Below, piece after piece: positions 7,545 through 16,907 of a stretch of 48,653 nucleotides of DNA. The position numbers were made by a program, and so were the translations under genes. The DNA is from Eubacterium sp. (GTDB taxonomy: Bacteria > Bacillota > Clostridia > Lachnospirales > Lachnospiraceae). The stretch's first letter is position 1; each line of letters starts with the position of its first letter. Location of the stretch: positions 1-48,653 of the forward strand of contig JAAWDZ010000037.1 of NCBI GenBank assembly GCA_022794015.1. The letters run 5' to 3'. The notes under the pieces are model-generated. The model saw nothing but the letters and a program-made list of their open reading frames with translations. It searched no databases and was not told the origin of the DNA.

Positions 7545-8636
7545 ATGGTAAAAAGTATGGCGTTGGCTGTGTTATTTTTGGTGGTGCTTCCGTTTTTGCT
7601 GGGACTTTTTTATACGGGCTTTGCGGGAGAGGATGGAAAATCTTCTGTGCCTGAATGGGCGGGAGTAAATCCGGAGAAGGAGAATATCCTGCTGCATGTA
7701 GTGACAGGTTATATTATCATGTTTGGCGTATTCTGGCTTGTGGCGCTGCCGCTTGTCTGGATGCGGCAGTCTCTGTCGCTTCTCATTTGGATTTACAGTG
7801 GAATTTTGCTTTTGACAGCTGTTATTTCTTTGGTGTCAAACAGAAAGCGGCTGGTAAAAGTCCTGACACATACGGTATTGTCGGTAAAGGGCTATACACT
7901 TTGTATCTGGGCGCAGCTTATGTTGATTTTAGGACAGGTGTTTTTATATCTGCGTTACCAGTATGCAAATGCGGATGATGCCTTTTTTGTGGCTTCGGCG
8001 ACGACGTCTCTTGCGACGGATACGGTGTTTGCGTTTAACCCGTATACAGGGGCGGCTTATACGAAGCTTCCGGCCAGGTATGTGCTGTCGCCCTTTCATG
8101 CATTTACGGCGACTGCGGCAAAGCTGACTGGAATACATCCCGCGGTGATGGCGCATGTTGTTTTTATGATTGTGTTTTTGCTGCTGGCCTATGCCGTGTA
8201 TACGCTGATTGGGCGTATGCTGTTCGGAAAGGATATGGAGAAGACAGGATATTTTCTGGTGCTTGTATCGGCACTTCTGATTTTTTCAGCCTATAGTGAA
8301 CGGACAGGCGGTCTGTTCTTATTGATTCGGCTCTGGCAGGGCAAGGCAATTCTGGCAGGCGTGCTGCTGCCATTGGTATTTTATATGGCGGTAAGAACGC
8401 TTGGGCTTATGGATGGTACGGGCAGAGCGGGAGTTTTGGACTGGGTGCTGCTGTTTCTTTTGATGTGCGCCTGCTGCGCGGTTTCGTCTATGGGCGTGAT
8501 ACTGGGCGCCATTATGTTTGGAATCCTGGGGATTTTAGCAGCAGCGAAACAGAAAAATTTACGGCTTTTGGCATATTCGGTATGCTGCTGCCTGCCGAAT
8601 ATACTTTGCGGCGGGCTGTATCTGTGGATGCGTTAA
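7545..8636 (+). CDS. Polytopic GT-C-like membrane protein (DUF6077-like N-terminal half)
   Basis: A 363-aa protein with about nine membrane helices. In the first large outer loop it carries NADDAFF (Asp144-Asp145), a paired acidic motif like that of GT-C glycosyltransferases that use lipid-linked sugars. I associate it with DUF6077, known mainly from Lachnospiraceae; that is from memory. It stops with YLWMR, and the next gene, in another frame, begins with what looks like the missing C-terminal membrane half, so the two may be one protein split in two. The stop codon TAA is immediately followed by the next gene's GGAGGG, giving coupled translation. Likely role: transferring the GtrB-made sugar, or polymerising repeat units. 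Confidence 0.65.
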   Translation: MVKSMALAVLFLVVLPFLLGLFYTGFAGEDGKSSVPEWAGVNPEKENILLHVVTGYIIMFGVFWLVALPLVWMRQSLSLLIWIYSGILLLTAVISLVSNRKRLVKVLTHTVLSVKGYTLCIWAQLMLILGQVFLYLRYQYANADDAFFVASATTSLATDTVFAFNPYTGAAYTKLPARYVLSPFHAFTATAAKLTGIHPAVMAHVVFMIVFLLLAYAVYTLIGRMLFGKDMEKTGYFLVLVSALLIFSAYSERTGGLFLLIRLWQGKAILAGVLLPLVFYMAVRTLGLMDGTGRAGVLDWVLLFLLMCACCAVSSMGVILGAIMFGILGILAAAKQKNLRLLAYSVCCCLPNILCGGLYLWMR

Positions 8637-8647
8637 GGAGGGATATT

Positions 8648-10237
8648 TTGAGAGAAACTGTTCGGGCGGTTTTGTCCATGTATGATTCTTATAACGGAAC
8701 AGGAATGCAGATGGCATTGTTTTTTGCCTGCCTGATTTACCTGATTGTACAGAAAAAGGAAAAAGAAAAGCAGTATCTGTTTGCAGGTTACACGCTGTTG
8801 TTTTTTATAATCTGTTTTTTCCCGGTTACGGCAAAAGTGATTATGGCGTGTATCGGGCAGGAGGTATACTGGCGTTTGTTCTGGCTTTTGCCCACCGTAA
8901 TTGTGACTGCATATACAGCAGTACAGGTGCTGCTGCAGATGGATGGGAAAATAAAGAGGTATCTGCTGCTTTTTGTGATGCTTACAGTAGTTGTAATGAC
9001 CGGAACAATTGTATACAATGGCACGGTTTTTGACCGGAAGCAAAACTGGTATAAGCTGCCGCAGGATACGGTGGATATTTGTGATATCATAGAGCGGGAT
9101 GCCGCAGAGAATGGAATTTTGCATAAAAAACTGATTACGACAAACGATCTGGTGATATCCATTCGTCAATATGACGCGCAGATCAGGATGCCGTATGGAA
9201 ATGAAGTAGTTGTGGGCGATAAGGCCGAATCGGAAAATGCAGCTCAGATTTTTCGGATTATGGGCAGTGAGAATAAGAACTGGGAAGCGCTTTTGTGGTA
9301 TGCTGCGATGGAAGACTGCAATTACTTTGCTTATCCGACAGATGAAATAACAACCGATTATCTGATATCAATGGGCTTATGTAAAGTGGGCAGCAATGAA
9401 ACATACAGCGTATTTCGTACAGAACAGGAGAAATCTGCTTATGATGGCAAGTGGCTTCTGACTCAGTACGGAGGCAAAGACGGCAATCAACTGATGTTTT
9501 ATACCTTGCAGGACAGTAAAGGACATCTGATTGTCATAGACGGCGGCTGGGTGACAGACGCAGACTATGTAAAGCGGGTAATTAAGCTGCTTGGCAACCG
9601 TGTGGATGCATGGGTGATTACCCATCCCCACAGTGATCATGCGGGTGCGTTTACGGAGATCTACAAAAATCCCGGCAAGATCAAAATTAAAAAGGTTTAT
9701 GCGGTGGATATGGCGCCGCCAGAGCTTTGCCTTGCCAATGCGTCCTGGGATGAAACGACGGTTTATGAGGAATGGTTAAAGCTTACAATTCCACAGCTTC
9801 AATATGTGCATGCAGGAGATACTTTTGAGATAGAAGGGCTTGCTTTTGAAGTGTTTAACGCGTATGATAATTATGTGGACGAACTTTCAGATGATCTGTT
9901 AAATGACGGCTCTATGATGTTTAAGGTGACGGCAAAGAAAGAATCCATGCTGTTTTGTGCGGATGTTGGGACACATATGAGTGATTATCTGCTGGAAACA
10001 TACGGTGATGCACTGAAGGCCGATTATATCCAGATGGGACATCACGGCAACGGTGGATTAAAGAAGGATTTTTATAAATCCATTGGAGCGAAGGCGGCAT
10101 TCTTTGATGCGCCTGACTGGCTGATGCAGGACAGAAGCGGGCGTTTTACGACAATGAAAAATACGTATCTGATGGCGGAAGAAGGAGCGGCGGTGTACAG
10201 CTTTTCTACAACGCCAAATCAGATTATTTTAAAGTAA
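8648..10237 (+). CDS. Membrane protein fused to metallo-beta-lactamase-fold domain
   Basis: A 529-aa protein. The first 125 residues form about four membrane helices including EVYWRLFWLLP, a motif I associate with the C-terminal half of DUF6077-like proteins. A linker domain follows. From about residue 265 comes an MBL-fold hydrolase with the metal motif HPHSDH (326-331), an IDGG strand before it and a later GHHGNGG. The frame is open back to 8465, but the TTG at 8648 has AAGGAGGG five bases upstream and fits the end of the preceding gene, so I choose it. Topology suggests the MBL domain is outside the cell if the helix number is even, but this cannot be settled here. ComEC-type MBL domains are the nearest comparison. 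Substrate unknown. Confidence 0.7.
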   Translation: MRETVRAVLSMYDSYNGTGMQMALFFACLIYLIVQKKEKEKQYLFAGYTLLFFIICFFPVTAKVIMACIGQEVYWRLFWLLPTVIVTAYTAVQVLLQMDGKIKRYLLLFVMLTVVVMTGTIVYNGTVFDRKQNWYKLPQDTVDICDIIERDAAENGILHKKLITTNDLVISIRQYDAQIRMPYGNEVVVGDKAESENAAQIFRIMGSENKNWEALLWYAAMEDCNYFAYPTDEITTDYLISMGLCKVGSNETYSVFRTEQEKSAYDGKWLLTQYGGKDGNQLMFYTLQDSKGHLIVIDGGWVTDADYVKRVIKLLGNRVDAWVITHPHSDHAGAFTEIYKNPGKIKIKKVYAVDMAPPELCLANASWDETTVYEEWLKLTIPQLQYVHAGDTFEIEGLAFEVFNAYDNYVDELSDDLLNDGSMMFKVTAKKESMLFCADVGTHMSDYLLETYGDALKADYIQMGHHGNGGLKKDFYKSIGAKAAFFDAPDWLMQDRSGRFTTMKNTYLMAEEGAAVYSFSTTPNQIILK

Positions 10238-10247
10238 GGAGAAAATT

Positions 10248-12044
10248 ATGTTACACGGGACAATTATAGGGACAGCAGTATATCTTGCGGCAGTGATTGC
10301 CTGCACGGTAAATATTTACCGTTACCGGAAATCGTGTCAGCCAATGAACGGTTTTGTCTGGGCGGTGCTGTCATTTCTTGTGACAATCTGCATGGGAAGT
10401 ATTATGGCAGGGGTGATAAGCCTTGTGCATATCCCGGTCAATATTTATTCTATGGCGGTGGTTTATGCCCTGCTGGCTTTGCTGGCGGCTTATCAGATCC
10501 GCAGAGAAGGTATGGTGCAGGAATACGAATGGGAAAAATTTGACTTTCTGGTGATTGTGCTTGTAACTGTGGCAGTTGCGGCAGTCAGTATCAAGATTTT
10601 TTCACCACAGCTTTTGTATTGTTTCTACAACAGCGATGCCGGCCTTCATTTAAAAGAAGCCACTGCGATTGTGCGTTCCCAGAAAGTAACGAATATGTAT
10701 TTCTGGCATTTGCAGAATGCCATGCTGATTGAGGTAGTACAGCCGTTTGTGCGTATTGCGGACTGGTATAAGGGATATATTCTGGGAGAATGTTTTTTCT
10801 TCTGGATAGAAATGCTTTTCTTTACAGCGTTGATCCGCAGATATGCCAGAACAAAGGCATCGAAGATATTTGCGGTACCGCTTCTGGTTGGTTATGCTTT
10901 GGGTTATCCGTTTTTCAGCTTTTACTATTCGTTCGGTTATTGGGCTGTGGGAAGTATGATGGTCGGATTTCTTGTGGTATCGCTCAGATTGTACGAAGAG
11001 GCGAAGGTGGAGCGTAAGATTTCGGTTTTTTTGCTTATGCTTGGGTGTTTTGGCGTCATAACAAGCTATATGCTGTTTGCGCCGGTAACATTTGTAGCCG
11101 TTCTTGTTTATCTTATCATTGTGGCAAAGCGGGAGGGAAAGGTATTTACCAAAAAGAATGTAATTCTGGCTCTTAGGGTATTTTTGCTTCCGACTGCGAT
11201 GGGACTGTATTTTTGCCTGTACGGTTTTTTCATTTCGTCCGGCACCAGTATCGCAGATGTGATCGGTAATGCCGGAGGAATCTATACGGAGCTGTATATG
11301 GATTTCTTCTGGACGATTTTCCCGGTGTTGTTTACACTGGTATATACCCTCAAAAAACGGAAGCTTACACCGGATGTGGTGTTCTTTCTGGCGTTTTTTG
11401 CATTTACCGGAGGAATGCTGCTTCTGGCGCTGACGCATCATGTGTCTGCGTATTACTATTATAAGACCTATTATCCGCTGTGGATGTTCTGCTGGCTTTT
11501 GACAGCCAAAGCGATAGCCATTATGCTGCAGGAAGCAAAAGAAACACTGACTGCATATTGTAGTATGGTGGCGTTGTTCGTCGCGCTCTGTTACGGTAAT
11601 ATTGAATATCGGATTGTGACGTCTACGGAGAAAATTACGGGTGCGATGCACAGTACGGCATTTTTTACATTGTATCAGCACGATTGGTCGTTTATTACAA
11701 GAGAGCATGAGGGACTGGACAATTCTGTATTTGATTTGTTTCAGTATGTGGCGGATCATCTTTCAGAGGAAAAGATGGTACCATTGATGACAGAGGAAAA
11801 CGACTATGGGCAGACATATCTGTATGAAGGAGCAAGCGGATATGATTTTCCGGACTTTTACGAATGGCGGCATACGAAAAAAGAACTCAGGCAGGCGTAT
11901 TATGACTGGGATGTCAAGTATGCAGTTATGATGAAGGGGACACAGTTTGAAAAAGAGCACGGTGAGGATACGCTGGCCAAAGACGGTGTGGAGATTATAT
12001 TTGAAAACGAAGCAGGATATATTCTCAGCTTGGATTATCAGTAA
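10248..12044 (+). CDS. Large polytopic membrane protein, GT-C-like, function unknown
   Basis: A 598-aa protein with about twelve membrane helices over residues 1-460 and a soluble C-terminal domain of about 130 aa. The first large outer loop contains YNSDAGLH (Asp130, His134), which resembles the acidic catalytic loop of GT-C glycosyltransferases. Aromatic-rich HHVSAYYYYKTYYP near residue 400 could bind sugar. I do not recognise the family. It follows the MBL gene by 10 bp with GGAG before the ATG. Since the operon has a Wzx-like flippase but no recognisable Wzy, this protein is a candidate polymerase or outer-leaflet transferase. Confidence 0.6.
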   Translation: MLHGTIIGTAVYLAAVIACTVNIYRYRKSCQPMNGFVWAVLSFLVTICMGSIMAGVISLVHIPVNIYSMAVVYALLALLAAYQIRREGMVQEYEWEKFDFLVIVLVTVAVAAVSIKIFSPQLLYCFYNSDAGLHLKEATAIVRSQKVTNMYFWHLQNAMLIEVVQPFVRIADWYKGYILGECFFFWIEMLFFTALIRRYARTKASKIFAVPLLVGYALGYPFFSFYYSFGYWAVGSMMVGFLVVSLRLYEEAKVERKISVFLLMLGCFGVITSYMLFAPVTFVAVLVYLIIVAKREGKVFTKKNVILALRVFLLPTAMGLYFCLYGFFISSGTSIADVIGNAGGIYTELYMDFFWTIFPVLFTLVYTLKKRKLTPDVVFFLAFFAFTGGMLLLALTHHVSAYYYYKTYYPLWMFCWLLTAKAIAIMLQEAKETLTAYCSMVALFVALCYGNIEYRIVTSTEKITGAMHSTAFFTLYQHDWSFITREHEGLDNSVFDLFQYVADHLSEEKMVPLMTEENDYGQTYLYEGASGYDFPDFYEWRHTKKELRQAYYDWDVKYAVMMKGTQFEKEHGEDTLAKDGVEIIFENEAGYILSLDYQ

Positions 12045-12062
12045 TAAGGAGATGGCATTTAT

Positions 12063-13946
12063 ATGAATGTGAACCAGGATGAAGCATTGCAAAAGCAGAT
12101 AGCCGAGGAAAAACAGAAGATTTCCACAGATTTGGGGAATTTCGCTAAATTTCTTGCATATACCCATGATGACGGACCGGACGATGTGGAAAAAGAGCCT
12201 GCGCGCCGTGGTATCCGCAAGCTGAAGGGAACGCCGGTCTGGACGCTTTTGTATCCGGCGAGGGCAGGGTATCATGCGGCGAAGTTTTTACATCAGAACG
12301 GGATATCCGGCGTATACAAAAAGGCAGAGCATGCCATAACGGATAACCGTTATACCCGAAGAAAGGAAGCCAGAAAGTATCTGACAAAAATTATGCCTAC
12401 CGAAGAGGAGAAGCAAAAGCAGAGGGAGCGCAGATTTGATGCAGATCTGAAAATCAGCGTGCTTGTGCCCCTTTACAATACACCGGAAAATTTTTTGCGT
12501 GATATGATTGTCTCGGTAATGGGGCAGACGTATCAGAACTGGGAGCTTTGTCTGGCGGATGCTTCGGATGAAGCGTACGGGAGGGTGGCGGAGGTTGTAA
12601 ATGAGTATGCCGCGTCCGATTCCCGTATTGTTTATCGGAAGTTAAAAAAGAATGAGGGTATTGCCGAGAATACAAATGCCTGTATCCGTATGGCATCCGG
12701 AAAGTATCTGGCGTTATTTGACCATGATGACATGCTGCATCCTTCGGCGCTGTATGAATGTGCAAAGGCCATTGAGCAGCAGGGAGCAGACTTTGTTTAC
12801 ACGGATGAGGTAACGTTTGAGGGTGAAGAGCTGGAGAATATCATCACATATCATTTTAAGCCTGATTTTTCGGTTGACAATTTAAGAGGCGTTAATTATA
12901 TCTGCCATCTGAGTGTATTTCATAAAGCGCTTGTTGACCGGGTCGGGATGTTTCGGGCCGAGTATGACGGCAGTCAGGATCACGATATGATTATGCGGCT
13001 GACGGATGCGGCCGATAAGGTTTGCCATATTCCGAAGATTTTGTATTTCTGGCGTAGCCATAAGATGTCTACGTCTATGAATCTGAATGCCAAGTCTTAT
13101 GCTGTCCGGGCAGGCAGGCAGGCGGTAAGAGATGCGGAATTACGCAGGGGTTACCCGGCCAGTGTGCACAGTGCGCAGATTTGCAAAACGCATTACCGAT
13201 TGCAGTACGAGACTGGGACGCCGATGATTTCGGTAATTATTCATGCCATATCACAGAGCAGGGAGCAAATTGCCCGGACGGCAGCAGGAGTCGAAAAACT
13301 CTCTGCGTACGGGAATCTGGAGATGCTTTATGCCACGTCAATGACAGAGCTTTCAGAGGCCATAGCACAGGCGAAAGGAGAATATCTGCTGTTTCTTGCA
13401 GCTGGGATTATTCCGGTGACGCCCGGATTTGCGGAGGAGCTTCTGATGTTTGTACAGCGGCAGGATGTCGGGCTCTGCGGTATGCAGGTACTTGACGAAA
13501 GGGGACTGATTGTAAGTTCGGATCTTGTCATCAATCCTCTGGGAGGCATGCCTGTGACAGAAGTAAACCTGGGAATACGCTATGATGCGCCGGGGTATAT
13601 GGGGAGAAATTATTATGCCCACAATATTTCTGCCATATCCGGCAGTGCATGTATGACAGGAAAAGAGGAGTTTGAAAAGCTGTGGGGGCAGGGGAGCACA
13701 AAAGGCGTATTTGCAAGGATGCTTGAGGTGTGCTTTCTGCTGCGTCAGCAGGAAAAGCAGATCGTGTTAAATCCGTATGCACTGTGCCGGATATCAAATA
13801 CAGGATACCGGGAGGAATTGACCGCGGCAGATGTACAGAAGCTGAAAATGAGTTACAGGGAGCAGATTGCGGCAGGCGATCCGTTCTACAATAAGAATCT
13901 CTCTCTTGAGAGATTTTGGCAAAAGAAACAGGAGACAGGATGTTAA
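12063..13946 (+). CDS. GT2 glycosyltransferase with N- and C-terminal extensions
   Basis: A 627-aa cytoplasmic enzyme predicted to add a sugar to the lipid-linked repeat unit. A charged N-terminal region of about 130 aa precedes the GT-A domain, which starts ISVLVPLYNTPENF and has the acceptor-side FDHDDMLHP (the DHDD acidic motif that binds metal and nucleotide) and SQDHDMIMRL. The C-terminal part looks like a second, degenerate GT2 domain (ISVIIHAIS onward) without a clear DXD, as in paired O-antigen transferases. The next gene's start overlaps its last codons by 7 bp. Confidence 0.85.
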   Translation: MNVNQDEALQKQIAEEKQKISTDLGNFAKFLAYTHDDGPDDVEKEPARRGIRKLKGTPVWTLLYPARAGYHAAKFLHQNGISGVYKKAEHAITDNRYTRRKEARKYLTKIMPTEEEKQKQRERRFDADLKISVLVPLYNTPENFLRDMIVSVMGQTYQNWELCLADASDEAYGRVAEVVNEYAASDSRIVYRKLKKNEGIAENTNACIRMASGKYLALFDHDDMLHPSALYECAKAIEQQGADFVYTDEVTFEGEELENIITYHFKPDFSVDNLRGVNYICHLSVFHKALVDRVGMFRAEYDGSQDHDMIMRLTDAADKVCHIPKILYFWRSHKMSTSMNLNAKSYAVRAGRQAVRDAELRRGYPASVHSAQICKTHYRLQYETGTPMISVIIHAISQSREQIARTAAGVEKLSAYGNLEMLYATSMTELSEAIAQAKGEYLLFLAAGIIPVTPGFAEELLMFVQRQDVGLCGMQVLDERGLIVSSDLVINPLGGMPVTEVNLGIRYDAPGYMGRNYYAHNISAISGSACMTGKEEFEKLWGQGSTKGVFARMLEVCFLLRQQEKQIVLNPYALCRISNTGYREELTAADVQKLKMSYREQIAAGDPFYNKNLSLERFWQKKQETGC

Positions 13947-15640
13947 GTGATTTTGATTTAGAAGGAAAAAATAAATTCCAGAAATGTGTATATTATCTGA
14001 AAAATTACGGAGCGGTTTATACTGTAAAAAAGGCGCTGCGTAAGCTTGGGTTTCCGGTTTGCCAGGAGTCGGAATATATGGCGTGGTGCAGAAGGAATGC
14101 GCTTTCCCGAAGGCAGAGAAGAGAGCTGAGGGATAATTCGATTCTGTATTGGTGTCCCGTTGAGGTTGTATCAGGGAAAGATGAGAAAACAAGCCGTGCG
14201 GTCTGGCAAAACCAGATAAGCCTGGTATCCACTTATCGCCAGATAAAGAAAGGGCAGGATCTTTCTGATCTGTTAGGGGAGCTGAAAATTGAACTGTATG
14301 TATTTTGCAGCGATGCGGTAAAATTACAGCCTGAATTTCTTTATGAGGTGACAAAGGCAGCACAAGGAGACAAAACAGAAGGAACAAAAGTAGATCTGAT
14401 ATATACGGATGAGGACAGCTGTCTGGGCAAAAAACGCTTTCGGCCTTTTTTTAAGCCGGATGCAAGTATGCAGATGCTTTTGAATTTTCCATATCTGGGC
14501 GGGTGCTTTGCGGTTCGGCGAAGCCTGCTTGAGGAGATAGTAAGAAGCGGTGTAAAAGTGAAGCTGGATGAAGACGGCTGGTACGATTTGTCTGTACAGG
14601 CGTTTCGTCTGGCAAAGCGCATTTGCCATATTCCCAAGGTGTTGTTTTCAAATATTGTTACGGAGGAAACAATGGACATGTTTGTCCGCAGCAAAAACGA
14701 AGTCAATGCAGATTGCCTGAACAATTATCTGAAATCGGAAAATGTGGCAGCCGGTATAATAAAATCTGATGTACCCGGATTTTACCATCTGAAATACGAG
14801 TTGCGGAAAGAACCGCTTGTAAGTATTATAATTCCTAATAAAGATCATGCAGAGGATCTGCAGTTGTGCTTAAAATCCCTGGACGAAAGGAGCAATTACA
14901 GGAATTATGAAGTGATTATTGCAGAGAATAACAGTGAGGATCCGGCCACATTTGCTTACTATGAAAAGCTTCAGGAAGAGGATCCGCGCGTTCGTGTTGT
15001 GATTTGGGACAAAGAATTTAATTATTCTGCAATCAATAATTTTGCCGCAGGATATGCAAAGGGTGATTTGCTGTTGTTTTTAAACAACGATACGGAGTTT
15101 ATCAATGAAGATTCCCTGCGCGAACTGGTGCTGTCCGTGTTAAAGCCCGGTGTCGGCGCCTGCGGGGCGATGCTTTATTATGCAGACGAAACAATTCAAC
15201 ATGCAGGTGTGATTATTGGAATGGGAGGATTTGCAGCCCATGCGCTCTGGAGCTTAACAGATCGTGATGAACAGTATTATCCGTTTTCACTGTGTGAGCG
15301 GGAGGTCAGCGCTGTTACAGGAGCCTGTCTGATGGTAAGGCGGCAGGTATTCGAAGAAGTGGGAGGTATGGAAGAAGAGTTTGTGGTAGCGTTAAATGAT
15401 GTGGATTTCTGCATGAAGGTGCGGGCGGCGGGATATCTGATTTTGTTCAATCCGTATGCGAAGCTGTATCATTATGAATCCAAATCCAGAGGATATGAAG
15501 ATACGGAAGAAAAACAGGCAAGGTTTCGGAATGAGATTGAACATTTCCAGAAAAAATGGAAGCGGGAAATTGAAAGCGGCGATCCGTATTATAATCCAAA
15601 CCTGACGCTGCACCGGGCGGATTATTCGATGGATATATAG
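13940..15640 (+). CDS. GT2 glycosyltransferase, rhamnosyltransferase-like
   Basis: A 566-aa enzyme. The N-terminal 285 residues form a degenerate GT2-like region with LIYTDEDS. The C-terminal catalytic domain starts VSIIIPNKDHAEDL and has LLLFLNNDTEF (metal-binding NDTE), VTGACLMVRR and NDVDFCMKV, the set typical of O-antigen and rhamnan GT2 enzymes. A TTG 24 nt upstream is possible, but ATG 13940 has GGAG six bases before it and overlaps the preceding stop in the way of the other operon junctions. It ends SGDPYYNPNLTL, like the neighbouring transferases, so these paralogues probably arose by duplication. Confidence 0.87.
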   Translation: MLSDFDLEGKNKFQKCVYYLKNYGAVYTVKKALRKLGFPVCQESEYMAWCRRNALSRRQRRELRDNSILYWCPVEVVSGKDEKTSRAVWQNQISLVSTYRQIKKGQDLSDLLGELKIELYVFCSDAVKLQPEFLYEVTKAAQGDKTEGTKVDLIYTDEDSCLGKKRFRPFFKPDASMQMLLNFPYLGGCFAVRRSLLEEIVRSGVKVKLDEDGWYDLSVQAFRLAKRICHIPKVLFSNIVTEETMDMFVRSKNEVNADCLNNYLKSENVAAGIIKSDVPGFYHLKYELRKEPLVSIIIPNKDHAEDLQLCLKSLDERSNYRNYEVIIAENNSEDPATFAYYEKLQEEDPRVRVVIWDKEFNYSAINNFAAGYAKGDLLLFLNNDTEFINEDSLRELVLSVLKPGVGACGAMLYYADETIQHAGVIIGMGGFAAHALWSLTDRDEQYYPFSLCEREVSAVTGACLMVRRQVFEEVGGMEEEFVVALNDVDFCMKVRAAGYLILFNPYAKLYHYESKSRGYEDTEEKQARFRNEIEHFQKKWKREIESGDPYYNPNLTLHRADYSMDI

Positions 15641-15668
15641 GCCTGCGGCAATGAAAAGGACAAACAAT

Positions 15669-16907
15669 ATGAAAGAGAAATCAACACTTGCAAATATATT
15701 TTATAACAGCTTTGGCACAATGTTTTATTATGGTTGCCAGTGGCTGACAACACTGCTTGTCGTAAGGCTTTCCGGTTATACGGATGCAGGGGTTTACTCT
15801 ATTGCAACGACATTTACGGCTGCGTTTTCCATTTTGGCTTTATACAATACCAGACAGTACCAGGTGGCAGATGTATACGGTGAATATTCCGATAAGACTT
15901 ATATCGCTTCACGCCTGCTTGCGATGGCGCTTGCATTTTTAATTTGTGCCGCAGCCCTGTTGTTTAATGATTATACGCCGTATCAGTGGGGGACTGTTCT
16001 GCTGTATATGGTTTTTAAATGTGTGGAGGCATGGGTAGACGTTTATCATGGGATTGATCAGAAAAACGGGCGTATGGATTATATCTGTTATTCTTATGTG
16101 ATTCGCGGAATATTGATGCTTGCCGGTTTCAGCGGTACTTTATATCTGACAAAAAATCTGGTCTGCGCAATGGGCGTAATTATGGTTTTGTCAGTTTTGG
16201 TGGCTTTCTTTTATGACAAGCATATCGCAGAAGGGTTTATACAGGAAGGGGACACATCGGATGCCAGAGCATTAAAAAAATTGATGCTTGCAATGATCCC
16301 TCTTGTAATTGTAGCGGTGACCAATAATCTGTCTGTTTCTTTTCCAAAATATTTTCTGGATCGGTTTTATGACGAAACGACGCTTGGATATTATACTTCT
16401 GTTGCAACGCCGAGTATGATTGTACAGGTAGCTGCCCAGACGATTTTTATTCCTCTGATCCGTCCGCTTGCAGATCGGCTGAAGGAAAATGACAGACAGG
16501 GGTTTATTCAGATATTAAAACGGGTAACGGCGGCATTTGTTCTGCTTTCCATTCCGGCCCTGATTGTATCGGCGCTGCTTGGGGAGTGGTTTTTGGTACT
16601 GGTATTCGGGGAAGAGCTTCGCCCGTACACATATCTGTTTGTACCTGTTATTGTGTCAACTCTCCTGATTAGCATCAATGCATGCCTGTTTCCGGTCTGT
16701 ACCGTGTTAAAAGAAATTAAAGGACAGCTGGTGGTTGGGATCGGAGGATCGGCATTGTCGTTTGCCGTGTCTATGGTATTGGTGAAACAGTTTTCTATGA
16801 ACGGGGTAGTAATTGCGCTGTTGATCACTTTGAGCGTACAGATTATAATAGAGGTATACTATGTATACCGTAAGATGATAAAATGGAAGGAAGTTTGGCA
16901 TGGATAA
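15669..16907 (+). CDS. Wzx-type polysaccharide repeat-unit flippase
   Basis: A 412-aa membrane protein of the MATE/MOP superfamily with about twelve helices. The opening NIFYNSFGTMFYYGCQWLTT and RLSGYTDAGVYSIA are characteristic of oligosaccharide flippases. It should move undecaprenyl-pyrophosphate-linked repeat units to the outer face. The ATG at 15651 is also in frame, but AAAAGGA lies eight bases before the ATG at 15669, so I prefer the latter. Its 3' end overlaps the next gene by 8 bp. It defines the pathway as Wzx-dependent rather than ABC-transporter-dependent. Confidence 0.88.
   Translation: MKEKSTLANIFYNSFGTMFYYGCQWLTTLLVVRLSGYTDAGVYSIATTFTAAFSILALYNTRQYQVADVYGEYSDKTYIASRLLAMALAFLICAAALLFNDYTPYQWGTVLLYMVFKCVEAWVDVYHGIDQKNGRMDYICYSYVIRGILMLAGFSGTLYLTKNLVCAMGVIMVLSVLVAFFYDKHIAEGFIQEGDTSDARALKKLMLAMIPLVIVAVTNNLSVSFPKYFLDRFYDETTLGYYTSVATPSMIVQVAAQTIFIPLIRPLADRLKENDRQGFIQILKRVTAAFVLLSIPALIVSALLGEWFLVLVFGEELRPYTYLFVPVIVSTLLISINACLFPVCTVLKEIKGQLVVGIGGSALSFAVSMVLVKQFSMNGVVIALLITLSVQIIIEVYYVYRKMIKWKEVWHG

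Noticed and set aside
8465-8647. Upstream extension of the MBL-domain protein start
   Set aside because: The extra 61 residues are read from the frame behind the preceding membrane gene and look unnatural; TTG 8648 has a strong ribosome site.
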